From Sarcocystis neurona (lineage: Eukaryota > Apicomplexa > Conoidasida > Eucoccidiorida > Sarcocystidae), in NCBI GenBank assembly GCA_000727475.1, contig KL647290.1:4263301-4327300 (forward strand): 64,000 bases of DNA, in the 5' to 3' direction. Made by a program: the position numbers and the translations under genes. The notes beneath the pieces are model-generated. The model ran no database searches and was not told where the DNA came from. It worked only from the letters and a program-made list of their open reading frames with translations. Position 1 is the stretch's first letter, and every line of letters starts with the position of its first letter. Of the stretch, positions 13,601-24,330 are shown one piece after another.

Positions 13601-16154
13601 TTTCTCCTTCTGCTCCGTAGCTGCTGCTGCTTCTGCTGCTGCTGTCGCTTCTGCTGCTCCTGCTGCTGCTCTGGTGCTGCTGCGACTGTCGTCTTCGCGC
13701 CGGAGCTGCTGCTGCTGGTCCCACGCCGTCCTGCTCTCTCTTCTCCTCTTCTGCCGGCGCATGCACCAAGCATCCTGGCAGCAGCAGCAACAGCGCAGGA
13801 ACGTCCCCTCCTCGGCCTTCTTCTTCTTCGTTGTCTTCTTCCTCTTCGCCAATCTCAGCAACAGGAGCAGACGGACATGCTGAAGAAACAACGCGCCTTC
13901 CTCTGCCGCTTCCTGCCACCGCTGCTTCTTCTGTCCTTCCTTCTTCGCTGGCCCTCACCACCTTCAAGAAAGACACCCGCGGGAGAAACATTTCTGCTGC
14001 TCTTCCTGCTGCCTCTCCCTCCTTCTCCTCTGCTGTTTCCGCTGCTCCTGCAGCACCCGTCGCATGCAGTGACCCGGTAAAACTGATCCCCTCTGCTACT
14101 CCCGCCGTACTTCCTTCCGTTTCTCTCTCTGCAGGCGCAGCAACAGCACGACGCAAAACCACCACATGTTCAATTTTCCCTTTGTTTCCGCCTGACGCCC
14201 GCTGCCCCTGTGCGCGCTTCGTCTTCCTCTTCCCCATCTCCTGCTGCTCCTCCTCCCGCCACTGCTGCTGTTCCTCCTCCCCCACTGCTGCTACTGCTCC
14301 TCCTCCCACTGCTGCTGTTCCTCCTCCTCCTCCGTTGCTGCTGCTGCTGTTGGCATCCGACAGTGTTCCTGCGTCTGTTTCTCTTGCTGCTAATGCCCTC
14401 CCCTCCTTCAGTAGGCTGCCACCTTTTTTGCGCGGTGCTGGTGCTATTCTGCTGCGACGGAATGCAGGCACGTACCCCACACACACGCAGCAGCAGCAGC
14501 GACAAAGACAGAAATGTTGCTTACCCTCGTTTAGAGAATCAACGGCGCAGTTAGGGTCAGGGACACCCGCACACTTGAGAAAGAAAGAAGACGGAGAAAA
14601 GGACGACTCTCCTTCGGGCTGCCGCTGGTGCCGAGAGCATGCAGGTCGCTGCTGCTGACGTTGCTGCTGCAGGGGCTGCTGCTGCTGGCGCTGCTGGTGC
14701 TGCTGCAGCGGCTGCTGCTGCTGCTGTTGTTGCTGCGGTGGCGTGTGCTGTTGGTGCCAGTGCTGCTGCTGCTGCTGTGCTTCTCCTGCCCTTTTGTGTA
14801 CGTGATTGACAGATGAGCGGAGGAGCGGGAAGAGTTGCAGGAGGTCGTCCGCTTCGTCATCCACTTTCTCCTTTTTCATTCCTTCTGCTGCGGACGCCCC
14901 TCGCTCTTCGGACGCCTGCTGCTGCTGCAGCTGCGCACTGCGTCGCCTGCATGCAGCGTCCAAATTGCCTGCTCCTTTGTCTTGCCCCGTGCTTCCCTCT
15001 TCAAAAACGCGGTCCTCTCTACTAATAAAGGCCACACTGACTCCCCCTTGCACCGCTGGTCCTCTTCCTTTTACTGCTCCTGTTGCTCTTGCCGCTGGTC
15101 CTGTTGCCGGTGCTGCTTGTGGTGCTGCTGTTGCTGTTGCATTCGTTGCGGGTACCGATGCCTCTGCCGGTGGTGGTGGTGCTGCTGCTGCCCCTGCTGC
15201 TGCTTCACCAAGCCTCGCTGCTGCTGTTTTTGCTGCCACCGCTGCTACTGAAGAGCAAAGAGTAGTCTCACCTATCCCGCTGCAATGCAAAGCCCTGACA
15301 CCAGCTGGTGCTGGTGTTCCGGACGCCGCCGCTGTTGCTGCAGCCGCTGCTCCTGCTGCTGCTGCTCGCGAGGCATGCGCCTGCGTGGAGTCGCCCGCAA
15401 ACGAACTGAAAAATGACTCCACCTCTCCCGTCAGAAAGTCCAGCAGAGGACTCCGGACAGCCGCAGCACCAGCAGGTGCAGGTGCCGGAGCAGCAGAAGC
15501 AGGAGCCGCCAAACATTTGGGGGCACCAGCAGCAGCAACAGCAGGAGCTGCGCCAGCGGTAGTAGTGACAGCAAGAGGAAAAGCAGCAGCAGCAGTCGCC
15601 GGAGCGGCGGTACTCGCAGCAAGCGGGGCAGCAGCAGGGAAAGCAGAAGCAGTTGCAGTGCGGGTTGAAGAAGCAGCACAGAGAGAGAAGAGACGGGGAG
15701 GAGAAGGAGGAGAAGCAGCAGCACGAGGCTTTCTAACTATGCGTCGCAGAAGCGGCGTGTTGAAGCTTCTCGTGGTATCTGGATAGTGCACCGGCGTGGA
15801 CGCACCCGCAGGAGCAGCAACCGAAAAAAGCGGACTGGCGAGAGCAGCCGCAGCAGGGGAGGCAGCAGCCGCGGCAGCAGAAAAGCGTGTAGCAGCGACT
15901 GCAGCAGAAGCAGAGTACTCAGCTGCGGCGGGAGGGGAACGCTCTGCTGCAGCTGGAGCAGAGCAGGAAGGAGAAAAATCAGCAGAAACTGCTGCCTCTC
16001 TTTCTTTCGTGATAGCAGCAGCAGCACCTCCTTCGCGACCCCACACCCAGCCACGCTTTGCATGCGGTGCTGCAGCTGCCGTGCTGCTGCTGCTGCTGCT
16101 CACACCTGTCACCTGCTGCGTAGGAGCCGCAGCAGGAAACTGCCGTTCTCCCAT
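1040..16154 (-). CDS. TBC-domain (Rab GTPase-activating) protein, multi-exon, 3' end beyond the window
   Basis: A Rab-GAP-type protein, expected to stimulate GTP hydrolysis by a Rab GTPase in vesicle traffic. I join five exons on the minus strand: 16154-13216, 10483-10394, 7248-7183, 3051-2970 and 1341-1040. All junctions are GT-AG and phases match (2/1, 2/1, 2/1, 0/0). About 1,159 residues are visible. The N-terminal ~940 residues are low-complexity (Ala, Gln, Ser, Glu). The TBC domain starts near the end of exon 1 (YDLYGF) and runs through [12 protein letters not shown] (exon 2), [10 protein letters not shown] (exon 3), [12 protein letters not shown] (exon 4) and [11 protein letters not shown] (exon 5). 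Both catalytic fingers of the family are present: IxxDxxR (Arg finger) and YxQ (Gln finger), so it should be an active GAP. The last visible exon ends at a donor (ctgcg|gtaagc) and I found no further exon in 1-1039, so the C-terminal part of the domain lies to the left. The ATG at 16154 is the first in its frame after a stop. The target Rab cannot be inferred. Confidence 0.85.
1342..2969 (-). other. TBC intron 4 with an imperfect ~60-bp repeat
   Basis: Contains a CAG-rich stretch at 1370-1530, which opens frames on the plus strand only as Gln/Ser runs. At about 1735-1965 it has degenerate units built on AGATATAGATATTTACG and GGCGCGCAG. The rest is (TA)n/(CA)n and purine-rich DNA. No exon seen. 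Confidence 0.6.
2970..3051 (-). CDS. TBC protein exon 4 (82 bp), Arg finger
   Basis: The acceptor ctttttccttttag-type tract precedes g-ATG-ACG; the donor is tac|gtgagt. The exon holds [13 protein letters not shown], which contains the family's IxxDxxR arginine-finger motif followed by R-T-F-P. The phase is 0 at its 3' end, matching exon 5. Confidence 0.82.
4325..4690. repeat. Minisatellite, degenerate ~75-100-bp units
   Basis: Several units carry the block GATACAAGCAGGGGAACCAC, followed by CAAA/TATATACATA and a CGCATGCACACACAC spacer. Copies vary in (TA)n length. Located in an intron of the TBC gene. Confidence 0.7.
4933..5108. repeat. GC-rich minisatellite, ~26-31-bp unit
   Basis: About six tandem copies of a unit like GTCTCCCCCTGTCTCTAGGC followed by GCCCGCCC, some shortened by loss of CCTGT. 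It stands out as GC-rich within AT-rich intron DNA. Confidence 0.8.
6280..6450. repeat. Two-copy tandem repeat, ~88-bp period
   Basis: The block CTACACAGCCACATAAAGCT with following ACAGGGAAACATAGCTGCAG at 6280 recurs, diverged, at 6368 (ctacagagctatataaggctac...). A (CA)/(TA) spacer separates the copies. Confidence 0.6.
7183..7248 (-). CDS. TBC protein exon 3 (66 bp micro-exon)
   Basis: Encodes [22 protein letters not shown], the 'R-x-x-(V/I)-W' helix that follows R-x-G-I-P in TBC domains. The acceptor (gacagaag) has a weak pyrimidine tract; the donor is ga|gtaagc. The phase joins exactly to exon 2 (ag+a = Arg) and exon 4 (ga+g = Glu). Its small size makes it easy to miss. Confidence 0.72.
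7249..10393 (-). other. TBC intron 2 (about 3.1 kb)
   Basis: Microsatellite-dense DNA. It includes a 26-bp sequence at 8590-8615 that recurs at 11371-11396 (see findings). Open frames around 8520-8730 and 9400-9530 do not fit the TBC protein in phase or composition. Confidence 0.6.
10394..10483 (-). CDS. TBC protein exon 2 (90 bp)
   Basis: The acceptor gtctgcag precedes g-TGG and the donor is ttcag|gtactc. The exon encodes [11 protein letters not shown], then [14 protein letters not shown]. This matches the start of TBC domains, where a Leu-rich helix is followed by R-x-G-I-P. The surrounding minus-strand frames are not protein-like. The exon is isolated by introns of about 2.7 kb upstream and 3.1 kb downstream. 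Confidence 0.8.
11636..12125. repeat. TATATA/TATC/TACA microsatellite tract
   Basis: Nearly pure TATATACA and TATATCTACA arrays on the left side of the gap, apart from one inverted-repeat arm (11706-11775) and a short unique stretch (12004-12055). The array resumes after the gap to about 12960. Confidence 0.85.
12126..12575. other. Assembly gap (450 N)
   Basis: A run of N. The 68 bases before it (12058-12125) are identical to the 68 bases after it (12576-12643), so the stated gap size is doubtful. Any open frame drawn across it is meaningless. Confidence 0.99.
13216..16154 (-). CDS. TBC protein exon 1: low-complexity N-terminal region
   Basis: An open frame of 979 codons starts at ATG 16154 ([11 protein letters not shown]...). 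It is dominated by Ala-rich stretches, Gln runs read from CAG/CTG DNA, and later Glu/Lys/Arg-rich acidic-basic repeats. This is typical of coccidian homopolymeric amino-acid repeats, likely disordered, with no recognisable fold until the last ~40 residues. Those residues ([11 protein letters not shown]...) look like the region before a TBC domain. The frame meets a stop just past CTCGAG, but a good donor (ctcga|gtaaga) lies there, giving codon phase 2. Joining to 10483 restores GAG TGG (E-W) and continues the domain. The opposite strand is also open over long stretches, but only as Leu/Cys/Ser runs read from CTG repeats, so I treat those frames as shadows. Confidence 0.8.
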
Positions 16155-17810
16155 CCTTTACCTACTTTCTCTATCTCTGCTGTCGCTATCCTCTCCTCTC
16201 CGTGCCTGCGTTGTTCTTCACGTCCTCCCCACTGTCTTCCGCTTTTCTTCTCCTCTTCTCCCTTGTCCTTTTCGCAGGGTGCTTTCTTCCGGGAGCTGCT
16301 TCTTTCGCTTGAATTCGCAAACAACTTATCTTCACATTAATATCCATACGCAATTACGCAGTTGTCCTCCATCCCCTGGTGTGAAACACTCCCAGTATAT
16401 ATATATATATATATACGTGTGCACGTCTGTCTGTCTCTATACGTACAACATATACATATCTATACATGCATGCCTCTGTTTCTATATGTATAACACACAT
16501 ACATATATATATGTCCGTTCATATATATATATATGGAAAGTTTCCTCAGAAAAACGTAAAAAGAGTTGTTGTTTGTATAAGAACTTTCATATATATATAC
16601 ACGTATGTTTTTGAAGGGCTTTTCTGCGCGCACGCGCGTGTCGCAGTTACCCACGAGATATACACACACACACATATATATACACAACAAGGATGCATGC
16701 GGCACTCCAACGGCGCCAAAAAAGGTCCACACGTCTTTGTAAGAAACTTGTGTACAGCTGTTTGAAAACGAGAAACGAGACAGAGGGGACGTCGCGAGAA
16801 CGAACCGTGCAAGCACATATATATATATGGATCCATTCACCCACATAAATATATGTACATATAGATTTATATATACATATACATTTACGTATATGTATAT
16901 ATAGAATTATGTAGATACGTAGATACATCTATACGTAAATATCTATCTGTCTATCCATATATATACATATATACATATATATATACCCATCCATCCACAC
17001 ACGTATATATGTACATACCTATCTGTATATCCACATTTGCGTACATATATATATATGTAGATAGGTAGATAAATCTGTACGTACGTATCTGTCCATAGAC
17101 ACATATAAATATGTATATGCTTCCATCCATCCACACACACACATATGTACGTATCCATCTATCTATATGTTTCTACATGCGTATACAGATGTAAATCTCT
17201 ACAGTTGTCTTTGCAGGGCTGCGACAGATACGCGGGCAACAGCAGCAGTGCTCTTCCCCGTGGAGGGAAGTTTGACCAAATTATCTTCCGTCAGAAAGTG
17301 GGTGATCCATTTCTGCGTCTCCCCCCCCCTGCCCCACCGACAAACGCGTGTACGCAGAGATATAAAAACGACGTCTCCCCGTGCAGAGAGACACGCATGC
17401 ACCGCATGCGCCAACACAAATCAGACTTCAAACACCCATATATGCGCATATACACCTACATGTAACCATACACATATAAACATATATATATATATATGTC
17501 TATTCGTAGTATATATATACATAGATATATTATGGATGGAAGTTCTACATATATATGTATGTGTAACTCCTACACTAATTTCATACATATATATATTCAT
17601 ACTATATCCATACTTATGTATGAAATCTATGTATGAGGGCGCGTGGACCTCTTTTTCCTTACATACCTGAAGAAAAACAACTCACAGACATCGCTATTTG
17701 GTGCGTCTCCTGAGGTGATGCATGTGGAGGCATTCCACTAGGCGCGCAGTCAGGAGTTCTGTTCATACGTGTGTGGGCGAACAAATCTACACACATTTAC
17801 ACACGTCTCC
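16155..17810. other. Spacer upstream of the TBC gene
   Basis: CT-rich DNA follows the start codon on its upstream side (16155-16330), then (TA)n/(CA)n tracts to about 17180. A stretch at 17210-17410 is less repetitive but gives no long or distinctive frame. It probably includes the promoter of the minus-strand TBC gene; I see no recognisable promoter motif. Confidence 0.5.
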
Positions 17811-18844
17811 TCATATACATATATATGCACGTGTATGCATGTGTGCTCCTACATACGTATGTACGTGTGCGCACCTACATGCAGGTATATTTATGTGGAG
17901 ATACATACACACGTAGAAACATGCGTAGCGCCGCAACGCAGATACAGCGACGAAGTATATTTTCTCTCGCGTGGTAGACGTGCTGCTGTGAGCGTGTCTG
18001 TGGGGGACTGCAGCAGCACAACGGCAGTCGACCGAGATTGGCATCCATGACACTCCTTCCTCCTCCCACTTCTCCCCAAGCCCTGCTGCTACTGTTGCTC
18101 TGCTGCTGCTGTTGCTCTGCTGCTGTTGCTGCTCTGCTGCTGCTGTTGCTCTGCTGCTGCTGCTGCTCTGCTGCTGCTGCTGTTGCTGCTCTGCTGCTGT
18201 TGCTGCTCTGCTGCCGCTGCTGCTGCTGCTGCTCTGCTGCCGCTGCTGCTCTGCTGCCGCTGCTGCTCTGCTGCCGCTGCTGCTCTGCTGCTGCTGTTGC
18301 TGCTTTGCTGGGCCTGCTGCTCTGCTGCTGCTGGTACTCCGCTGCTGCTGCTCTGCTGCAGCTACGTTTGCACGTATCCCCCGCGGTGTTGCACGTTCTC
18401 CTTCCCCTTCGCCTGTTTTCCTGTCTTTTCCTGCTGCTGGCCTGCAGGCAACTGCTGCTGTTTTCCGGAGTTCGCCCCGTCTGTCGTTCTGCCGCTGCTG
18501 CTGTAGTGAGAGTCCTGCTACGCCCACAGGGTCCGTCGCTGCTGCCACAGGGCTTGTCTCGGCTTCTGCTTTCTCTGCTGTTCTTCCTACTTCTGCTGCT
18601 GTGACCAATGCGGCCCTGTCGCTGCTGCGACTGCTGCTACTGCTGCTGCTGCTTCCAACCTCCTGCTGCTCGCGCAGAAGGTGATTCTGCTGCTGCTGGC
18701 AGTGCGTTCGCTGCTGCTGCTCCTGGCGTCCCGACTGCTCATTTTTTTGCGATGGCTGCTCCTCGCCCTCTTGCTGCTTCTGCTGCTGCTGCACACTGTC
18801 AAACTGCTCCAACAGCGGTGCAGCAGAGGGGGAGACGCGACACT
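17811..18844 (-). CDS. Hypothetical Gln/Ser/Ala-rich coding segment
   Basis: The minus-strand frame from about 18844 (C-R-V-S-P-S-A-A-P-L-L-E-Q-F-D-S-V, then QQQQKQQ) stays open to 17811. It has Gln, Ser and Ala runs mixed with charged, protein-like stretches (RTAEKAEAETSPVAAATD, GEKWEEEGVSWMPI). The CTG-rich plus strand reads as Leu/Cys runs in the same place, which favours the minus strand. A possible acceptor (gtctcgcgcag) lies just upstream. The last ~50 codons, reading through microsatellite DNA, are probably intron. I do not recognise the protein. Confidence 0.35.
18075..18360. repeat. CTG/GCTGCTGTT trinucleotide repeat tract
   Basis: Nearly continuous CTG triplets with GTT, CCG and CTCTG interruptions. 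Read on the minus strand as Gln/Ala/Ser runs. Confidence 0.85.
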
Positions 18845-18849
18845 CTGCG

Positions 18850-19308
18850 CGAGACACGCACCAGCACCGGCAGAGACGTACGGCCACCGGCGTAGACGAA
18901 CTCGGCACAGAGAGGAGACAGAAGCTGCAGCAGGAAGTCCCTTGAAAGGGCGAGCAGCACGACCAGCAGCAGCGAGAGCAGCAGGAGAGTCGAGAAGAAC
19001 AGCAGGAGCAAGAGCCCCAAGAAGGACGGCAGACGCAGAACCTGCAGCAACAGGAGAACTTCAGGAGACGCCGCAACAGAAGCGGAAGGAACAGCAGGCA
19101 GAGCAGCAGGCAGAGCAGCAGGGAGCGCAGCAGAACAAGAAGAAGCAGGAGGCGTGGAAAGCAGCAGGACAGAAAGAGCGAGGGACCGTTGCTGCCTCTG
19201 AGCGTCTGCAGCCACCTCAGGCGGCGCGTCCACCAAGTGCGCAGCAGACGCCAGACGTGCAGCAACACTTCTACGAGTCAGCTGCTGCTGCTGCTGCTCC
19301 GCTTCCAT
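18850..19308 (-). CDS. Possible first exon of the same hypothetical gene
   Basis: Begins at ATG 19308 (MEAEQQQQQLTRRSVAARLA) and reads LASAAHLVDAPPEVAADAQ, then Leu-rich runs, then FVYAGGRTSLPVLVRVSRRV. It is in a different frame from the downstream segment, so a splice near 18850 is needed. I could not find a convincing donor, and a sequencing indel in repeat DNA is another explanation. Confidence 0.3.
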
Positions 19309-19578
19309 TATTACTTCAAGAGAAGTCCATCAGGTGCAGCCCACCAACGTCGAGAGGGCGAAGAAAAGAGAGGTCGGAAGAAGAAGAAGACGAAGGAGAG
19401 TCCACAAAGCGAAGCGCAACGCGGAAGAACGAAGGAGCAACCAACTTCTACCCGACTGCCTCTGCCTGCTTCTCTCTGCGACTTGTCCTTCTGCGAGTGC
19501 TGCTGCTGCTGCTGCTCCTAGCGCTGCCGCCAGGGGCTCCTTCTTCTGAGGTGCTGCTGCAGAGAAGTAAAGGTGCTG

Positions 19579-20600
19579 CTATCCTTCCACCGGATGGGTG
19601 CACGTAGCGTCAAGGAGAGTTTTTGCGTCACACGAGTGTGCTGCAAGCCCGGGTGGTGGTCTCGCGCGGCTGTTGGAGCTTGAGCTGCGGACACCCGGCT
19701 GCTGCGCTTTCTCCTGGAAGAGGAAGGATGACACGCCTGTTGCTCCTGCTGTTGCTGCTCCCCCTGGCACTGCTGCTGCTCCTGCTGTTGAACCTGCTGA
19801 AGTCGCTGCTGGTGCTGCTGCTAGACTGCTCCCGGTGAGAAGATGCTGCTGCAGGCCCTGGGTTACTGCTGCTTCTTCCGCGGGTGCAGGCAGGTCTGCT
19901 GCTGCCCCCGATACGCGTGCAACCCAGTGGATAACGCCGACTGCCGTGGTTGCACCGCATGCAGAGGATGCTCCTTTCCCCTTCCGGCTACTGGCGCAGC
20001 TGTTGCGCCACATGCAGAAAATCTTCTTCTACTTGGGCCGCTGCTGCAGCAGCTGCTGCTGCAGCGCACCTGGCAGGAACCTTCGCGCTTCTGCTGGTGC
20101 TGACGAAGGGCTCGCTGTGGTGCGGCCAGGACAGGAGGAGGCAAGCCTGTTGCTGCCGTTTTGCTGCTGCTGTCACAAGAAGAGGGAACTCGGTGGTGTT
20201 GTTCGACGAGCCACAACACCGTGGATGCTGCTCTGTTGCTGCTGCTCTGCTGCTGCTCCTGTCGCTCGAACGGCAGTCGCGCACGCCGACGCACCTTCGC
20301 TGTTGCTGCAGGAATGCTCACTACCGCTGCTGCTGCCGTAAGAAGGCGTAGCCCTGCTGGTGGTGGTGCTGCTGCGCGACGCAGAGCCATGCTGCTGCTG
20401 CGGCTGCAGGAAACGGCTACGGTGTTCTGCTGTGCTGCGCTGCTGCTCTGCGGGCATGGAATAACGCTCCTGCTGCTGCAGCAGCCAGTGCTCGTCCAGC
20501 AGCAGCTGCCGGCCCTTTGGACCCACGACTGCGCGGCAGGCTTGCAGACGCCCAGCAAAGCGGACTCGGCTGCGAAGCAGACACTAGTTCCCACGTGCAA
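19579..20600 (-). other. CAG/CTG-rich stretch, possible minus-strand coding
   Basis: Overlapping minus-strand frames carry Ala/Gln/Ser runs with some protein-like pieces, for example AQVEEDFLHVAQQLRQ near 20000 and SCDAKTLLDATCTHPVEG ending at 19579. No single frame spans the region and splice sites are not clear. It may belong to the gene at 17.8-19.3 kb or be a separate one. Confidence 0.3.
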
Positions 20601-20814
20601 GTATAGACAAGAAAATTTTTATGGGCACGTCGCCATGCGTGCAGGGGAACAGAAAGCGGAGGTTATCCCATTACTATGCGTGGTTGTATGTACGCCTTCT
20701 CTTGACAACAACCACATGCCCGAATATGTCGAGATTCTACACAGGAGCAGCGCTCAGAGCTGCTCGATAGCCTTACCGAGAGGTAGCAGTAGTAGGCGTC
20801 CGGAGAGAAAGTAG

Positions 20815-23800
20815 AAGAAAGGGGACCCAACACGCAGCAGCTGCAGTGCTTCGATAAACAGGAAGACATACCCTCCCCTTCAACGGACGAAACGCAGAAG
20901 CAGATCACCGCCACAGCGGATTTGTCTCAGAGTACTACAAGCACGCATGTTGGCCAGACAAAGACGGGGATGCGGCGAATCCTCCGTTGATGGGTGGCTC
21001 TCTCGGGAGGCAAGGGGGAGTAAAAGATGGTAGTCTCATAAGAATGGAGCTCTTGCTTTCTTGAAGTCGAGCGGTGAAGGAATGGCAGAAAAGAAGAGTT
21101 CTAACCAGAAGAAGTCACGCAGATCCTCTTTTCACAAGTGAAACTCCGCAGCAGCCACACACCTGTCGTCGACCAAGTCGCCTCTACCTCTTCTCTGCAC
21201 GGGAGAAGGCACGTCTATGCCACCACAGGAATACACTTACATACCCGTCCACTTCTTTTGAATATAAAACTTCTCCTTCTGTCGCTTTATCTCTCTCTTT
21301 CTGACTTACACGTATACGTTTGCACACTGTTTTGCAGCTGGACAAATCTACAGAGCTGCGTCCTGTAGGTGTCACTCGGCAAAGAGAGACCCACACAAAC
21401 CTGTCGTATAAAAGTTTATTGAGTCGCATATGTTTTCTAGAGAGGCCGACAAAAACGGGGCTGCCTGGTTCACCCGACACTTGAAGACGTACGCAGGGGT
21501 AGCTCCTACATTGCCATATACAAATAGACAGGTTGTCACATAGAGAAGCCTTTGAAAATGTGCGTAGGGAGACGTGATCCGTGGAATAGGCAGAAAACTA
21601 CAACGCCGCACACAGAGGACGCAACAAACTTGAAATTTCCGAAATTTCTTCAGTGTAATGTTCCTTCAACTGTCTAACGCAGCCGTAAACAAAGTTCACT
21701 TCTTATAAAGCGAGCCTGTCGTCCGCTCGATAGAAGTCGACGCGTGAACTTCGCCCACGTGCACACCGCAGGACAAACAAAGCCCTCGTTGACGTAGTTC
21801 TCGCGTTTTGAGCCGCTTTTCTGAAGAGACGCACTTCCTTTCCACGAGAGCCATGCAACGACACACACACGTGCCGCTCGAATACGGGATAGGAGAGAGG
21901 TCTCTTTTTTGTTGCGCAGCATATTCTTGCCGGAGAACGCCGGTACGACTGCGGGGTCGCGCGGGGACGTGCTTTTTGTGGAAAGGAGATTTTTGCGCGC
22001 TTGTTAGAGGAGGAGAGATGTATAAACTGAACACGCTTCGCATTGACACCCGAGCACGATTTGAGAAGAAAACGGATGAAACAGACGCGTACGGCGGTGG
22101 ATTCACGTCATACGGGAAACTGCGGAAATACTTGCGGAGGGATGATTCTAGGAATGGAAGGAGGGATGCAGTGGACGCCAATTTCACGAAGGCTTTGCCT
22201 GCTGGTGGCCGACGTGTGACAAGCTGGTGGTCGGACAAAAGGACTCCCTTACAAGGCTGCTATACTATACAAGTACACATATTTTCGCTTCATCAGAGGT
22301 AGACGTGGATTTCATGTGGATTTTCGGGCGCGTGCAGACACCAGCATACACACGTAAAAAGCTATACATCTACACTACCATGTGGGTACGTACGGAGACA
22401 AAGTTATGGGGTCAACGATGGATGCACATGCATACACGTACAGGGAAACCTCGAGAACTGGACACCCGAATCGTCTTACGTTTTATGCACGAGTTTTCCG
22501 TATACATATATATTCATACATAAGTGGATTGTCAAGTATACGTCCAGTGCGGCGTATCATGCCGCAGCAGATACGGGGGTTGAGAAGGGAGAAGAACTCC
22601 TACATTCCTGCAACATGAAATGGATACGTAAAATAGGAGGCAGGAAGAGGACGCGCTGGCACGGAAGAAGAAAAAACGGAGGTGTTTGCACCTGGGAGAC
22701 GACTAGGTAAACTCGGCACTGGCACCCACAGAGAACAGAGAGGAACGAAGCGGATAGTTTTAAGCAGCAGGAGACGGTGAAGAAGCGGATGTGCCAGGTT
22801 GGGAAGTAAAAGGGAAATTTCCGTGACCTCACATGGTAGTAACGGGTATGTGCTGCGGAAGATACCGTACGGAGCACACGCGGGGGAGCTGGCTGCATGC
22901 TGTGAACGGCGCCCACCCCAGCAACTAGCGGATGGCATGCAAAGTATCAACAAACAATCGGGAAAAGAAGACCTTCCGATATTTCAGGAGGCTGCAGTGT
23001 CGTAGGGAGTCTACCGCTCCTTGAAAGTCAAAGACGCCTGCAAACGTCTTCTACATGTACACCATCCACTGCGAAAAGAGCTTGCGGGTCGTTACAAGTT
23101 GTGCCGGATTCGCGGGAAGGCGTGGAACATCGGAAGTTTGTGATGTGTGTATGTAACTACCCTCTACGTCTCCTTGTAGACAAATAGATCAAGTACTCAA
23201 ATCTCTGTGTACGACATGCGAAAAGGGATTTCCGAGCCTGCATGCCAGTATGTGTGCATGTGCAGTAGCGGGTAAGTATACACATACACGCGTGCATCAT
23301 AGAATGGGACCACCTACCGTACGGCCAGCCAGACAGACTGCTACAGCTGTCGGGATCCCTCTTACTGGCACACACATAGACGTATGGATATGTGAACACA
23401 ATCCGTACATGCGGAGATCAACACAGATCTGCATGCGCAGAGATGTGGGGTAGGCCTTTTTTTCAGGAATACATTCAGAACGCACATACATATACGTATA
23501 TACACACATGTATACATACCTGTTTGCATATATATGTATATATATATTTACGTACGTGTGTGTACATGCATACACATATACATGGGTCTCGTTTCATTTC
23601 TTTGGCTCGGATAGGCACGACCAAAAATGTGGTCGTGCGCACGTGTGTTACGTGTACATACACCCGCAGGGTATATACATGTAGATCCACGTTCTCGCTG
23701 CAGAAAGGACCTGCGTGCAAGGTGGGCGCATTTAGTCGACGAGGAGGTGTACGCCAATAAAGATGTGTTCTTCCCGCGTGAAACTCACTAGATTGTCGTT

Positions 23801-23999
23801 ATTACCTCTCAAAGTGAGGAAGGCTATGTGACGCTGGAAGGGTGTATGACGTGAAACAGACATTTGAAAACACCTAGATGTTTCTCTTGTTTCGCTTCAA
23901 AAGTTATGTCCACGCGTTTCGAATGCACACTCAAAGACTGATGATCACGGCGTACAGTCCGGGGAAGTCTACGTGTGTACCTTTCTGGAACACTACGCG
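20815..23999. other. Repeat-poor segment with no assignable gene
   Basis: Unlike its surroundings, this stretch has almost no microsatellite or CAG repeats. Two overlapping open frames lie at 21696-22238 (minus, 180 codons) and 22018-22302 (plus, from ATG, charged: RIDTRARFEKKTDETDAYGG). Either might be an exon and they cannot both be real. A few short (TA)/(CA) tracts occur near 23480-23580. Nothing else supported. Confidence 0.4.
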
Positions 24000-24003
24000 C
24001 AAG

Positions 24004-24330
24004 TTGTCGAAACGCTCGCTCCACAAGCAAGCCCAGGTGAATGAAGCCGGAGAGCTGGTGGCTTTCAGAAGAAATTGTAACAGCAGCGGGCAACGCTAGC
24101 GCCGTCATATACATTCGTGAATGTTTCCCCCTGACAACGAGTTGCTTCTGTTGAACCTTGATGTCCTGTACACACAAGCGGAGCAGCTAACACTTAACGT
24201 GTCGGTATCCCTTGCGTAGATCTTCACCCAGTCGTATGGCACCCCCACTACATCTCTGATACTTCCTTGGAGGTCGCGATTCCCCCCACGAGAATGTGCT
24301 AATTTACTACGCTTTCCCACAATTCAGGCA
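24004..24330 (-). CDS. Putative exons of an unidentified minus-strand gene
   Basis: Two adjacent minus-strand frames look protein-like. One reads SRGGNRDLQGSIRDVVGVPY-DWVKIYARD (24310-24200). The other follows the acceptor gtgtgtacag and reads DIKVQQKQLVVRGKHSRMYM, then ALALPAAVTISSESHQLSGF up to a possible donor ccagaaag|gtacac. The join between them is not resolved and no family is recognised. Confidence 0.25.

Noticed and set aside
13354..16614. Plus-strand frames antisense to TBC exon 1 (for example 14806-15786 and 15796-16614)
   Set aside because: Ala/Leu/Cys runs read from CTG repeats; the minus strand ends in a real TBC domain start and splices in phase.
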